From Setomelanomma holmii (taxonomy: Eukaryota; Ascomycota; Dothideomycetes; Pleosporales; Phaeosphaeriaceae): DNA of 47,302 nt. Position 1 is the stretch's first letter, and each line of letters starts with the position of its first letter. Made by a program: the position numbers and the translations under genes. Positions 30,299 to 40,123 of this stretch are shown here, one piece after another. The notes under the pieces are model-generated. The model was not told the origin of the DNA. It did no database searches and was given only the letters and a program-made list of their open reading frames with translations. Location of the stretch: the NCBI GenBank assembly GCA_010015745.1, contig ML978328.1, forward strand, positions 1-47,302. The letters are read 5' to 3'.

Positions 30299-32270
30299 TT
30301 AGAAGGCTGGTTGCTCGCCAGATTGCGCGCCTCCATGTCCTCGGGGTGCACCGCGGCCCCTGTACCCGAAGCCACGACCGCGGCCTCGACCACGGCCTCG
30401 GCCCCTGAAGCCTCCGCGGTAGCCATCTACGCTGCCCTGCCCAAAGGTCTCCATGTTCTTCCTACGCTCTTCTGTTCTGAATTCTTGGCCGCGCTTGCTG
30501 GCAGCTTCTTCACGATCCTTCAACTCGCTAGAGATGTTGTCGAAGAAGCTCGAGCTCTTGTTGTAGGCCGAGGGAGGAATGACAATATCTTCACTCTCGC
30601 CACCATTGGCCTGGCCGTTGGCGACTGCCTCTACGGTTGGAGCGACTGAAGCATCTCCAAGCGGTGATCCTGACGCAATCGCTTCCTTGATCAAGTCCTG
30701 CTTGTTGAATTTCGCATTCGACGATTCAAAGTCGAAGTCTGTTGTTGGCACTTCCATCTTTGGTGCTTGAGGATGGCCGCCTCGGCCACCTCGACCTCCT
30801 CGTCCGCCGCGGTAAGCACCTGTGCCCTGTGGGCGGTCCTGACGATTCTGCTGTTCACGCATACCTTCCACCTTTTGCGCCAAGTTGTTCAAGGGGTCTG
30901 ATGCGGGTGCCTGACCCTTGTTCTGCACATTCAGCTTTGCCATGGCCTCCGCAACAGCAGCGGTCGCAAGCTGGGTGGCATTTTGTTGCTGAGCAGCAGT
31001 GACTGCTGGTTGAGCTTCTGGCGCAGCCTTGGTGACCCTGGGGCTTGGAATAGGCACGGCTGGAACAATGCGACCAACTCTTGTACCTGCTGCCTTTCCT
31101 CCACGCTGCGCAGGCTGTGGGTGAGGTGGGGCAAGAGCAGCTGCCACGTCGGGCTTTGAGTCGACTGGCGGTGGTGGAGCTTGCTTTGGGGCCTCGACTG
31201 GGGCAGGTGTGGTTCCTACTGATTTCGCGCCCAGCTTCTGCTCGGTCGACTTTGGAGCGCTGTCCGCTTCCGCGAGCTTGGGTTGGTCTCTAGTCTGGTT
31301 CGGCCTGCCGTTTTGTGGGCCTAATGGCGGAGCGCCACGCGGACCTGATGGTGATTGGTTCTGATTGTGCAGTTCTGGAGGACCAACGGGCATCGACGGT
31401 GAAAAAGGTCCAGGAGGCTGATTAAAGCCTTGGCCTGGAGGGAACCAGCCAGGAGGTGCTCCAAAGGGAGGCATGCCAAACGCACCCGGCGGGCCAGCTG
31501 GGAATGGTGGTCCACCGGGGAAGCCACCTTGTGGGCCAAAGCGATTTTGATATGGACCTCCGGGACCGCCAGGGCCGGCAAAGGGAGGGTAGCCACCTGG
31601 AGGAAATTGGCCGTGTGGAGGAAAGTTAGGCGGTTGTTGTTGGCGCTGTTGATCTTGCGGGGGCTCTGGTCGAGACTGTGACTGCTGAACCTGTCGAAGA
31701 CGAGCGTGTTAGCGATTGAGCTCGACGAGGCTGGAGGAAGAGAAGCTGAATAACAAGGGTCTCAGAAGGAAGGCAACGGAAAATATCCACACGGTTTTGC
31801 GCTCTCGGTGGTTTAATGGGTTTACATCCGAAAAATATTACATCACCGGACCATGGTGAAAGGGGTGGGGAGGACTTACTCCGATAATGGCTGGATCTTG
31901 CGGCATCGCAGACGGGGCTTTCTCCTTCGCAGGCTCTTCAATGCGCAGATCCTTGACGTCGCTGCCGCGAAACACAATCTGATCGTAGACGACGTCTGAC
32001 GGTGGGTATTCTTCCTTGCCGCCTTTTCGGCCCTCGGTGCCAAATGAGCGCACATTGTCTAATGAGACTGTAGAGGCTTCTGAGTTGATCTCGACAAGGG
32101 TGCCGACATATCTGCGCCAGGTCAGCTGACGCGTCCAATGGCCGCCGCGCAGCTTGGTACTGACCGGATGTCGCTCTTGGAGATGAGGGATATGCGAGAC
32201 CTGCGTGTTGCATGTCAGCGGGAGCTTGAGCTCGATGCATGAGCTGCACTGACCCGATGAACTCGGACAT
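30299..32270 (-). CDS. SCD6: Scd6/Lsm14 family mRNP protein (Sum2-like)
   Basis: This cytoplasmic RNA-binding protein represses translation and promotes decapping in P bodies by contacting eIF4G, Edc3/Dcp2 and Dhh1. Four exons, 32270-32254 (17 nt), 32200-32165 (36 nt), 32111-31880 and 31690-30299, give 558 residues. The two tiny exons join to MSEFIGSRISLISKSDIRYV, the conserved start of the divergent LSm domain (about residues 1-80), so they are secure. The third intron (31691-31879) is 189 nt, long for this window. After the LSm domain comes a long Pro/Gly/Gln-rich stretch, then an RGG patch. Next are the DFDF box (TTDFDFESSNAKFNK, about 411-425), the FFD box (SSFFDNISSE, about 475-484) and the TFG box (NMETFGQGS, about 507-515). 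A C-terminal run of RGRGRG repeats follows. All family modules are present in the usual order. Confidence 0.93.
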
Positions 32271-32558
32271 GGCGGCTGTGGAGGGGTATCAAAAGAGAAG
32301 AAGAGGTAGAAGTAAGCTGTCGTGAGAAGAAAGGGAGGAGAATAGGTGGGCGCGAGAGAGGTGGAGGTTTCGAATGGGGTGGGGAGGTGTGAAAGAGCTC
32401 TTGACGTGAAGGCACGATCGTCGTGGGCTTGGAAGAACTTAGCGCGGCGCTGTGACGCTCGCTTACCTAGAATAACGAGTCCACCAAGTCGGACTTGAAC
32501 ATGGACCCTCATCCTCACCACTTCACCCCACACCCATGTGCTGCCTTTACCGCCCGCC
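32271..32558. promoter_or_regulatory. Short bidirectional promoter, Scd6 / KPWE-domain protein
   Basis: Only 288 bases separate the two start codons. The minus-strand side (transcript of Scd6) is CT-rich, as is common in fungal leaders. No coding sequence is expected. Confidence 0.5.
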
Positions 32559-33161
32559 ATGAGCGTCGCTGGAGCTTCCGATGGGCTGAACGACGTGTAC
32601 GAGGCGCTAGAGCGCTACAGCTGGGACGACGATGTCGAGTTCCAATCGGGCCTGAGTGCCATCCTCGGCACCAACAGCACGCCAGAGCAGGCCGCCGAGC
32701 TGGCCCTGCGCGCGCGCTGCTTCTACTACGCGAGGTGAGGAGTGCGACGTCCTCGCAATGACATGGAGCTCATCCGTGCCAGGAAGTTCAACATCAACAT
32801 TGACTTTGACGGGTACAAGGCATACCGCAATGCCCGTGGCCGGCCTCCACCTACACCACCAACCCTGAATGGCTCGCAGCCTTCATTAGACATGCCTTCA
32901 GTGCCAGAGAGCGGTGAGGGCTCGGGCGGCATCATGCCAGCCCCAGCAGATGCGAATGAGCCGCCAGCGCCCTACCCTACATCCTTTGCGCACATCGTTG
33001 AGCTCATCACCAGCGGCCAGCCCATTTCAGGCATCAAGGAGATACCCAACACTGTCCTGGCAGGACAAGGCACAGAGCCAGCAAAGCCTCGTCGAAAGAA
33101 GCCATGGGAAATGGACGATGCGGACACAGCAACTGAGAATGCTGTACATGCCCCATCATAG
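32559..33161 (+). CDS. Small KPWE-domain protein, candidate Pex39
   Basis: Exons 32559-32734 and 32783-33161 flank a 48-nt intron (32735-32782, gtgagg...gccag) and give 184 residues. The join reads CFYYARKFNINIDFDGYKAY. An in-frame ATG at 32538 would add seven residues. The N-terminal half is a small acidic-to-basic helical domain (DDDVEFQSGLSAILG, TPEQAAELALRARCFYYARK). A Pro/Ser linker follows. The C-terminal block is YPTSFAHIVELITSGQPI, then GIKEIPNTVLAG, then RRKKPWEMDD. This is the KPWE domain, also found at the end of some Pex14-related proteins. Established work describes yeast Yjr012c and human C6orf226 as Pex39, a helper of Pex7/PTS2 import that uses an (R/K)PWE motif. The match to Pex39 is my inference from architecture and size. 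Confidence 0.78.
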
Positions 33162-33245
33162 GTCGACTGTCACCCGGGCCTGGTATAATCCGTACCGACT
33201 GTGCTCGACCTTCACGAAATGCAGCCTTGTTATTTCAATCGAGAG

Positions 33246-34199
33246 CTACACCTCCACCGTCCTCCACGTCTCCTTCTCAGCTGGATAGCACCCGTCACAC
33301 TCCTTCCTCCCGCACACCTCCATCTTCAGCACCCACCCGTGTGGCAATAATCTCTCCAAGTCCTGTGCAGGCGGCGGGTCGGGCCTCTTGACCCTTACCC
33401 TCCTCTTATACACCACCATCTCCAACACGTCCCTTTGCTCATCCCAACCAGACAACGCCCAGTACTTTGTGTTTGGATAGTCCTCAATCCCAAACTCCCA
33501 TTTCCTCACTTCGACACCATCAAACATACTCCTCAGATTCCGGAACATGTTTCCCACTTGCCCATTACACAATGCACCCCTCGGCCCTCTATAGAAACTA
33601 TAACTGTGTCCCACAAACCTCATCCTCTCTAGCTCGATTTTGTGTTCCCGCATCTTCGCAGCTATCAAGACAAGATCAGGATGACTGTCCACACCATAAT
33701 GATGCATCGGATCCTCCCAATTCGCCAAATTTCCAACATACAGCTCCATCTCAGTCACGCAACGCGCTTCAACGGGCAAGCGTGTCGTCCAGTGCCGTTT
33801 ATCGGCATATATCAAGCGTGGATCTGGGGTGTGCACCATCAAGCCATTTGCAGTGCATGTCCATTCGCAGTTGCGCAGGAATTGGGCCACGGCTTCAAGC
33901 ATGAGGGTTCTGCTGGTTAGCAGCCAGGTGGATTGTGTGCCGGAGTAGTCCGTCAGGCTGCATTCAGAGTGTCGGCGCGAGGTGGTGTCAGGCAGCCGGT
34001 AGCGTAGTTGGAAGTCGCGGATTTGGCCTGGGACGGGAAATGTAGTGGTGGTCATGGAAGAGAGTTGAGGAGGGAAGGCGCAGTGGATGAAGCGGTGGGT
34101 TTGAAAGACGTAGTGGTAGATGTTGTCGCGGATTTCGCGGGGAAGGGTGAAGAAGTGGGAGGTTGTCTGACTTGATGTCGCTGCTTGGGTGGGTGGCAT
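33246..34199 (-). CDS. F-box-like hypothetical protein
   Basis: This is a 317-residue single-exon protein from the ATG at 34199. Its N-terminus, FFTLPREIRDNIYHYVF, is the short LPxEIRxxIY motif that opens a very large class of Ascomycete proteins related to F-box proteins (often annotated 2EXR or DUF7730). The middle part (TWLLTSRTLMLEAVAQFLRN, RCVTEMELYVGNLANW) fits the usual pattern of listing previous-generation conserved aromatic and hydrophobic residues in this group. The C-terminus has CGRKECDGCYP, a possible metal-binding cysteine cluster. No catalytic domain is visible. It ends 84 bases from the KPWE-protein gene, which converges on it. The class is large and poorly characterised, so no function is proposed. 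Confidence 0.72.
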   Translation of the reverse strand: MPPTQAATSSQTTSHFFTLPREIRDNIYHYVFQTHRFIHCAFPPQLSSMTTTTFPVPGQIRDFQLRYRLPDTTSRRHSECSLTDYSGTQSTWLLTSRTLMLEAVAQFLRNCEWTCTANGLMVHTPDPRLIYADKRHWTTRLPVEARCVTEMELYVGNLANWEDPMHHYGVDSHPDLVLIAAKMREHKIELERMRFVGHSYSFYRGPRGALCNGQVGNMFRNLRSMFDGVEVRKWEFGIEDYPNTKYWALSGWDEQRDVLEMVVYKRRVRVKRPDPPPAQDLERLLPHGWVLKMEVCGRKECDGCYPAEKETWRTVEV

Positions 34200-34572
34200 T
34201 GTGATTGTGGCAAATCTGCCGGCGCTGTTGACTCAGCGACGAAAATACCCAGACGTGAAGAGAAAAATTGAAGGCCGTAGAATGTGTTCTAGAGAATCGA
34301 GTACAGTATATAGTCTATGGTCGAAGCGATTCTCGGTGCTATCTGCGAAAGTATCCCGATAGTGGCCTAGCGCAGCCTAACACGAGGCAGTGTCAGCCTT
34401 GCGCTGGCCAACACTTGCCAAGCGCGAACCTCGCGACGGATTACATCGTCTCAACACACTTTTGAGACGACGTCTATGAAGCTTGAAGTTGCCCGAAAAG
34501 ATGCAGGCTCGGCTGGCGCTATTCGCGGCTTACATCATGGGCGAAGGCACAGTGTAAGTTATTTCCGTCACT
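34200..34572. other. Intergenic, left flank of the MITE
   Basis: The region holds the 5' flank of the F-box-like gene and nothing else I can support. A 65-codon plus-strand frame at 34268 looks random. Confidence 0.35.
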
Positions 34573-34574
34573 TA

Positions 34575-34653
34575 ACGTAGTTTATATGCGAAGGCGCCCA
34601 TACAAGCGAGGCGCCCACCCCAAAAACACACCAAAAAGCAGATTTTTGGCAAC
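34575..34653 (+). repeat. Left terminal inverted repeat of the MITE
   Basis: The sequence runs from ACGTAGTTTATATGCG to ATTTTTGGCAAC. It matches the reverse complement of 34936-35013 with one single-base indel and about two mismatches. Confidence 0.9.
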
Positions 34654-34935
34654 TTCCATAACTCAACAACCGCCCAATAGATTTTTCTCAAAATCTTACC
34701 ATAAAGCTGCATATATGTAAGCATACAAATTCTCCAATTACAAGGCTCTAGGTGGAGTTGTTACAAATTTATTAAGAAAAAAAAAAGCCCCCTTGTTTTT
34801 TTAGCCCTCAAATTTCTCTTCCCTTACATCTAGGGTAGCTAGAGCCCTGTAATCCTAGAGTCTTTAAGGATATATACATACAGCACTATAGGAAAAAATT
34901 CAGAGGAATCTATCTAGCGGTTGTCGGGATATCAG

Positions 34936-35013
34936 GTTGCCAAAAATCTGCTGTTTGGTGTGTTTTTGGGGTGGGCGCCTCACTTGTATGGGCGCCTCGC
35001 ATATAAACTACGT
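34936..35013 (-). repeat. Right terminal inverted repeat of the MITE
   Basis: The sequence runs from GTTGCCAAAAATCTGC to ATATAAACTACGT, the inverse of the left repeat. Differences include GTG against GCG in the CAAG(C/T)GAGG word, a C/T transition. Confidence 0.9.
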
Positions 35014-35015
35014 TA

Positions 35016-35626
35016 TATTCAAAGGCTGAATCGTCGCGAGGAGCCTCCAGTTTATAGTGCTGCGGTGAACGCGGACCAATGTAAATACTGCTAGCACTTT
35101 ATTCAAGCAAGTACTTCCCAGATCTCGCTCTCAATGGTCACTGCATAAGGACCGCACCAAGAAAAGAGATTTACCGCATTCAGCGAGTGGATGGTAGATA
35201 AAGCTCACCAAATCTTCGTAAGCTAAGTCAGCATTGCCGGCTTCCTCACAATGGTGCTATTGGCAATTGATCTTGGCTCGGCCGAAGATGTATACAAGCG
35301 TTTGAGCTAGAAGCTTACCATCATCTCGCGAGCGGGGTATGGTCCCTCATGAAGTAAGAATCTACACGTAAGGTCGATGAATGAAGCGGTATACATCACA
35401 GATGTGGTCCCCTGGGTGGGTATGTTCCACTCCGCTTCGTCAGCCTGATGGTGTGAGATTGTCAACCAGTTCCCAACTTTCACTGGTCATGTAGGCTAGC
35501 ATGTAGGCTACTTCGTACGAGACGGGAAGTTCACATATAATCAATACGAACCCCATAATACGGGACGATGAAATCCATAAGTACATATTCAGTTTCCTCC
35601 TCAGTGCACAAGTGTCGGTTATCGAC
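35016..35626. other. Intergenic, 5' flank of the P450 gene
   Basis: About 610 bases lie between the MITE and the P450 ATG. A duplicated phrase (atgtaggcta gc/c-type) occurs near 35490-35510. No gene or further repeat was seen. Confidence 0.35.
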
Positions 35627-37240
35627 ATGGCCGACCTCACCTCCGCCTCCTGGGTTCCCTATTGCTTGATTCTAGTCAGTCTCACGGTGGCATACATGTT
35701 TATAGGTTCTCTGGTGCAATACTGGCGCCTCAGACATATTCCCGGTCCTCCACTGGCAGCATGGACGAACTTGTGGCTCATGCAGCACATGCACCACAAG
35801 GAGACATTTCACATGGTCAAGAGACGACTCCACCAGCGTTATGGCCCGATTCAACGCTATGGACCAAATAGAGTCATGTTTAGCGACCCGGCTGCTGTAC
35901 CCGTTATACTTGGCTCAACAAATGTATACCAAAAAGTACCGTATTTGACATGTACATGTTTCGAAGCCAACACCGCAGAGTAGGGTCCAAATCACGGGCC
36001 GACCAAGGCTTTCGTCAATGGATCGGAAGTTGCGTCGTTCATCGCTATAACAGACGATAGCAAAGCCGCCCGCCTGAAGCGCAACTTGCACTCCACATTT
36101 TCTGCAAATGGCGTCCTGGCGTACGAACAGCACATCGACCAGACCGTAACCGAAGTAGTTCAGCATCTGCGCGCCGCAGGACCAACAGCCGACCTCTCGG
36201 AGTGGAGCACGTGGTTCGCATTCGACACCATGGCGCGCATCGCCTTCAGCGAAGACCAAGGCTTCATGAGCAGGCAAGAAGACATCGATGGCGCCGCTGC
36301 GGCAGCACGCGCGCGTTTCGAGCACTGGAACCTGTACTGGACGATACCCTGGCTCGATGCTATCCTCTTCAAGAACTGGTTCGCTCGTCATTCGAAACGA
36401 CCGCCATCAGGTCTCATGCGTCTGGCCATGCGCGCAATCGAAAGCCGCCGACTCAAAGGCGGGGTTGGCACACACAGCGACATACTCGACCTCTTCCTCA
36501 AGTGCGGAGAATCCGATCCCCAGCTCTTCACTCCATCTACCATCATCGGCCTGACCATTACAACCATCCAAGCAGGTTCCGAAACCACAGGCTACACTAC
36601 AGCAATCTGCCTGTACAACCTTCTCACCAATCCACGTGTTCTAGCAAAGTTACGTGGAGAACTCGAGACAGTTTCGCCCACAACACCAACCGGATGGACT
36701 CTTCCACCCGCAACCGCCCTCCGGCCGCTCCCGTACCTCGAAGCCTGCGTGAAAGAATCGAACCGCCTCCGCCCAACCATCAACATCCCCTCCGAGCGCG
36801 TCGTGCCCGCTGGCGGTCGCACCATTGCCGGCGTGTTCATCCCTGGCGGCACAATCGTTGGGAACAATACCAGCGGCATGTACATGGACGCCAACATATG
36901 GGGTCCCGACGTCGACGTCTACCGACCGGAGCGCTGGCTCGAAGCGAGCGAGGAGCAGCGCGTCAAGATGAACCGCGCGAACTTGCTGTTTTCGGCAGGG
37001 AAAAGGATGTGTTTGGGGCTCCATGTGTCGTGGTTGGAGATGAGGAAGGTTGTGCCGGCGCTGGTGATGAATTTCGAGGTATGTATCGTGCATATAAAAT
37101 TGCGTTGGGTTCGAATGACAGGCTGATGCGCGGGATAGATGACACTTGTGCATCCTGATAGGGACTTGTATCAGAAGCCAGGCATCTTTGCGGAGCCTGG
37201 GGAAATTTTGGTAAGGATTGAGCCGAGGTGCTCTCCTTGA
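35627..37240 (+). CDS. Cytochrome P450, with an in-frame TAG or an unusual intron
   Basis: This is a membrane-anchored haem monooxygenase. The ATG at 35627 opens a single membrane helix (WVPYCLILVSLTVAYMFIG) and the IPGPPLAAW hinge. The I-helix motif is AGSETT, the ExxR motif lies in KESNRLRP, the PERF-like region reads YRPERW, and the haem loop is FSAGKRMCLG. The terminal intron is 37079-37138 (gtatgt...gatag), followed by a final exon to the TGA at 37238. The first two thirds are in one frame except for a single TAG at 35981-35983. Either the gene is a nonsense pseudogene, or an 84-nt intron at 35924-36007 (gtatac...ccaag) removes the stop in phase, giving 489 residues. No second biosynthetic gene is nearby, so the substrate is unknown. 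Similarity to pisatin-demethylase-like P450s is only an impression. Confidence 0.8.
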
Positions 37241-37639
37241 GAATGCCGCCGCGGTACATGGATTCGTGGGAATTGGCTAGACGAATTTGTGATCTGCGAC
37301 GTACCAGAAACTGCCCGTCTTCGAATCTGTCAAGGGAGATTCTTGTTTCATTTCGAAACACCTGGTTGCAACTCACTGCTGAATAAGTCGTTGTAGCACC
37401 GTCAAAGCTGTCCTTAGCTGCCATCACTAATCGACTCCGAGTACTTGAGCATTCCAGTGTTGTATTGCTCGTAGGCTGGATGATGATAAGACTGTAGTAT
37501 GTATTGGGAATTGGTTGGTCTTTTTGGTGCAATTAGGTGTGCAGCAACAATATGCAGCTAAAGTCGAAACATTGGGGTATATAGCGAATCCGACCCAAAC
37601 CCACATACAGAATATGTACACATCATCTACACCTTGTCG
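37241..37639. other. Convergent 3' flanks
   Basis: The P450 (plus) and the Abp2-type gene (minus) converge here. I see no gene or repeat. Confidence 0.4.
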
Positions 37640-40123
37640 TTACAATACGGCTTCAAGGATCTTGTCCTTCAAGCTCTTTACCTCCTCTTGGCTCTCCCAT
37701 AACTTCCTCTGTGCTTCAAGGAACTTGGTCTTCCAGTTGACGTCCAGACGATCTGGCTCTAAATTCTTGCTGCCTGCTGTCTGCGCTTCATCCTTGACGT
37801 TCTCTGTGGTGGCTGTAAGACCCTTGGCTATCCACTCCCCTGTCAAACTGCCAAACGACACAGCGAGACACACATCAAATGTTTCTTTTATCGTGCCGCT
37901 TTCATGCATGTTGTCAGCATCTTCGTCATCCTCGTCGATGGGGCTCTCGTAGCCATCACCACCGATGCGGAAGCGAATGCATTCAACTCTTCTCACACCT
38001 CCAGTCGGTCCGCCCGCTCCGATTCCGACGGCGCTTGTGAGCCCTAAACAACTGCTAATAGCGACGCCAAGGACTTGGTCGCTCATGGCTTTGGCAGGAG
38101 CCGAAGATCCTGTGGCAGGTTTAGAGTAGAGAGGCTGTAGCACCGAAGAGGCAAGATGCTTCGCCTCTGTGCCTCGCAAACGCTTCCGCCGCCCAGTCAA
38201 CGGTGCCCGAATGAGCTCTGCCGCCAGTGCACGATTGATGCTTTCAAGAGGCACGAGTGGGAATGAGGCTGCTGATGATGTAGGCTGTGTTGGTGAGCGA
38301 CGCGACGGAGGTGGTTGCGGCTGCGCTGGCGTCTCTGACGGCGTTGGTGCTCCATGGTATGCATGATGCGTCGCACCGCCTCGATGATGGTATGAGTGCT
38401 CTGGCGAGTCGCGTTCAACACCAGCATCGAAACCTGAGGGTGCTATGCCCGTGCTTGGGGTTGGGTCTTCTTCTCCGTTGACGAGAACGGTGGGTGTGAC
38501 TAATCGCACAGGATTACCAATAATATGCGGTACCTGTAGGCTCAGGCGTTGCTTCTGTGGCGCCCCATGCAAGGAGCCTTCGATGCTTGACGGCGATATG
38601 GCTGAAGCAGGCGTTGGGGGAAACCGAAAAGTATGCTCTACAGCTGGCGGGTCTGAGTGTGCACGCTCGACAATAGGAGTCAAGCTACCAGGGTTACGAT
38701 TGATATCCACTGCCGAACCTTCCCGTTTCGACGGATTGGCGGGAAAAGTGACAAAGGGTCCATCTCGAACGGAGCGATTGCTCGGTGGCCGTCCCCGAAG
38801 CTTACCACTTGCCGAGTTGTTGTTGCTAGACCACGCTGAGGAGACTGCAGGACCATGCCGCCGCCGTGCACGCGGTCTTGCACTAGATGGGGTAACGGCT
38901 GACTGAGGCTCGTCAAAAAAGGGATGCGCTGACTGCGGTGTAATTGCCGAGAGCGGGTGGGGTGTTTGGGGATTGTCTTGCGTGTTCAGGCGCCATCGAA
39001 CCTGCTGACCAGACATTGGCGAAGCCGAATAAGGCGTCAGGTTCTTCTGTCCCATGCGGCTGGGCGCCGAGGCTACGGTCATGGCTGAAGACGGTGTCAT
39101 GGCGGACGCCGCTGTCCAGGGGTCCTGCGGAGTCAAGAAGCCTCCCATGCTATCTGGGTGGGCACTTGAAGGATATGCCGATTGTGGCTGCAGCGCGTTT
39201 CCAAAAGGAATCGAGGTATCAAGCTGGGGTCGCTTGCGAGCAGGCGTGCCTTCGTCCATATCCATGTCGTCATCTCCATCCTCGGCTTTGCGCCGGCCTC
39301 GCTTCGGCTTGAACTTGGGGTCCAGTGCTCGTATTGCCAGATCTTCCTCGAGGGGCACGCCGTCTCGCCCTTCGCTAGGAAAGGGATCATGGGGTGGCGG
39401 TATCTGGAGGAAGTAGGGGTGCTGTTTGCCGAGGAGATACTCGAAGAAGGCATCAATGTGCATGGCGCGCATCCATCGCTTCAGTCGCACAGAGTACTGC
39501 TGCACCTTTTGCGTACTTTGGCCCTTGTCTGTGTCGGGCGGCGCAACGCCCAGATCGAGGGCCAGCTGCGTCCACGTCTTGATCTCCTTCGCGTCGAACT
39601 TGCGTATGAGCTCGAACAGAGTCCAGCTGTTGAAGGCGTTGCCGTCGCTCTTGGGAGGCGTCCGGAAAAGTTTCACCAACTCGGTCGTGTCGATCGTGGT
39701 CGCAAAGTTGGGGTTGCAGTACAGTATGAAGCCCGCATAGGCGTCGTCAAGCGTCTCGTCCGTCACCCCGCGCGACGGTGGGCTGCGGTCCTCGGGCACG
39801 TAGCTCGCGGTGAGCTGCTTCGGCTGGCTTGTAGGGGATGCAGCGAAGCGCGGGGACGAGTGCGGCGGGGGCGTGTGCGAACTGCGCGACATGTCGGCGT
39901 AGAAGCCGTGGGCGAGGTGGGCATTGTCTGGCTGCAGCAGGTGGTTCGCGGCCGATTGAGGAGGGAGTGACATGGGCGCGTGTCCATGCCGGCGGGCACC
40001 TGTGCTCTCGAGGCTCGGGTCAATTGGTGGTACGCCAGCGGCCGGGTGCCGGAATTCGTAGTGGGAGTGCGAGTGCGGGTGGGCGTGGGCGTGGGCGTGG
40101 TCCTCGCCAAAGTCGACTTGCAT
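37640..40123 (-). CDS. abp2: ARS-binding protein 2 (Abp2) family nuclear protein
   Basis: This is an 827-residue single-exon protein from the ATG at 40123 (MQVDFGEDHA). The open frame extends 30 codons upstream but that part lacks family features. The family domain lies at about residues 121-242: DETLDDAYAGFILYCNP, TIDTTELVKLFRTPPKSDG, FNSWTLFELIRKFDAKEIKT, then VQQYSVRLKRWMRAMHID. This matches Abp2, named from fission yeast for binding ARS consensus DNA. An N-terminal His-rich run (HAHAHAHPHSHSH), a basic KPKRGRRK patch and an AT-hook-like KLRGRPPSNR (about 440-450) suggest DNA binding in the nucleus. Long Pro/Ser/Thr-rich disordered stretches follow, and the last 35 residues form a coiled coil (FLEAQRKLWESQEEVKSLKD). 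Its role in filamentous fungi is not established. Confidence 0.85.
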   Translation of the reverse strand: MQVDFGEDHAHAHAHPHSHSHYEFRHPAAGVPPIDPSLESTGARRHGHAPMSLPPQSAANHLLQPDNAHLAHGFYADMSRSSHTPPPHSSPRFAASPTSQPKQLTASYVPEDRSPPSRGVTDETLDDAYAGFILYCNPNFATTIDTTELVKLFRTPPKSDGNAFNSWTLFELIRKFDAKEIKTWTQLALDLGVAPPDTDKGQSTQKVQQYSVRLKRWMRAMHIDAFFEYLLGKQHPYFLQIPPPHDPFPSEGRDGVPLEEDLAIRALDPKFKPKRGRRKAEDGDDDMDMDEGTPARKRPQLDTSIPFGNALQPQSAYPSSAHPDSMGGFLTPQDPWTAASAMTPSSAMTVASAPSRMGQKNLTPYSASPMSGQQVRWRLNTQDNPQTPHPLSAITPQSAHPFFDEPQSAVTPSSARPRARRRHGPAVSSAWSSNNNSASGKLRGRPPSNRSVRDGPFVTFPANPSKREGSAVDINRNPGSLTPIVERAHSDPPAVEHTFRFPPTPASAISPSSIEGSLHGAPQKQRLSLQVPHIIGNPVRLVTPTVLVNGEEDPTPSTGIAPSGFDAGVERDSPEHSYHHRGGATHHAYHGAPTPSETPAQPQPPPSRRSPTQPTSSAASFPLVPLESINRALAAELIRAPLTGRRKRLRGTEAKHLASSVLQPLYSKPATGSSAPAKAMSDQVLGVAISSCLGLTSAVGIGAGGPTGGVRRVECIRFRIGGDGYESPIDEDDEDADNMHESGTIKETFDVCLAVSFGSLTGEWIAKGLTATTENVKDEAQTAGSKNLEPDRLDVNWKTKFLEAQRKLWESQEEVKSLKDKILEAVL

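Larger units (their letters stand above)
34575..35013. mobile_element. Non-autonomous Tc1/mariner-type MITE (Fot1/pogo related)
   Basis: A 439-bp element is bounded by long terminal inverted repeats of about 78-79 bp and flanked by TA at 34573-34574 and 35014-35015, the target duplication of Tc1/mariner elements. It begins ACGTAGTTTATATGCGA and ends with the inverse. The ends contain a subterminal direct repeat (GGCGCCCA twice, 18 bp apart) that resembles the end of the partial element at 46947. The internal 280 bases are AT-rich and encode nothing. Its ends share ACGTAGTT and CCCATACAAGCGAG-type words with the Fot1/pogo elements at the window end, so it is probably a deletion derivative of a related element. 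Confidence 0.88.

Noticed and set aside
34740..34800. Poly-A and C/T-rich runs inside the MITE as a retroelement tail
   Set aside because: They lie between inverted repeats of a TA-flanked DNA element, with no reverse transcriptase nearby.
35612..35626. P450 start at 35612
   Set aside because: That codon is GTG. The first ATG in frame is at 35627, just before the membrane helix.
37100..37125. GGGTTCGAATGACA resembling a tRNA T-arm (B box)
   Set aside because: It sits in the final P450 intron, with no matching acceptor stem or A box around it.
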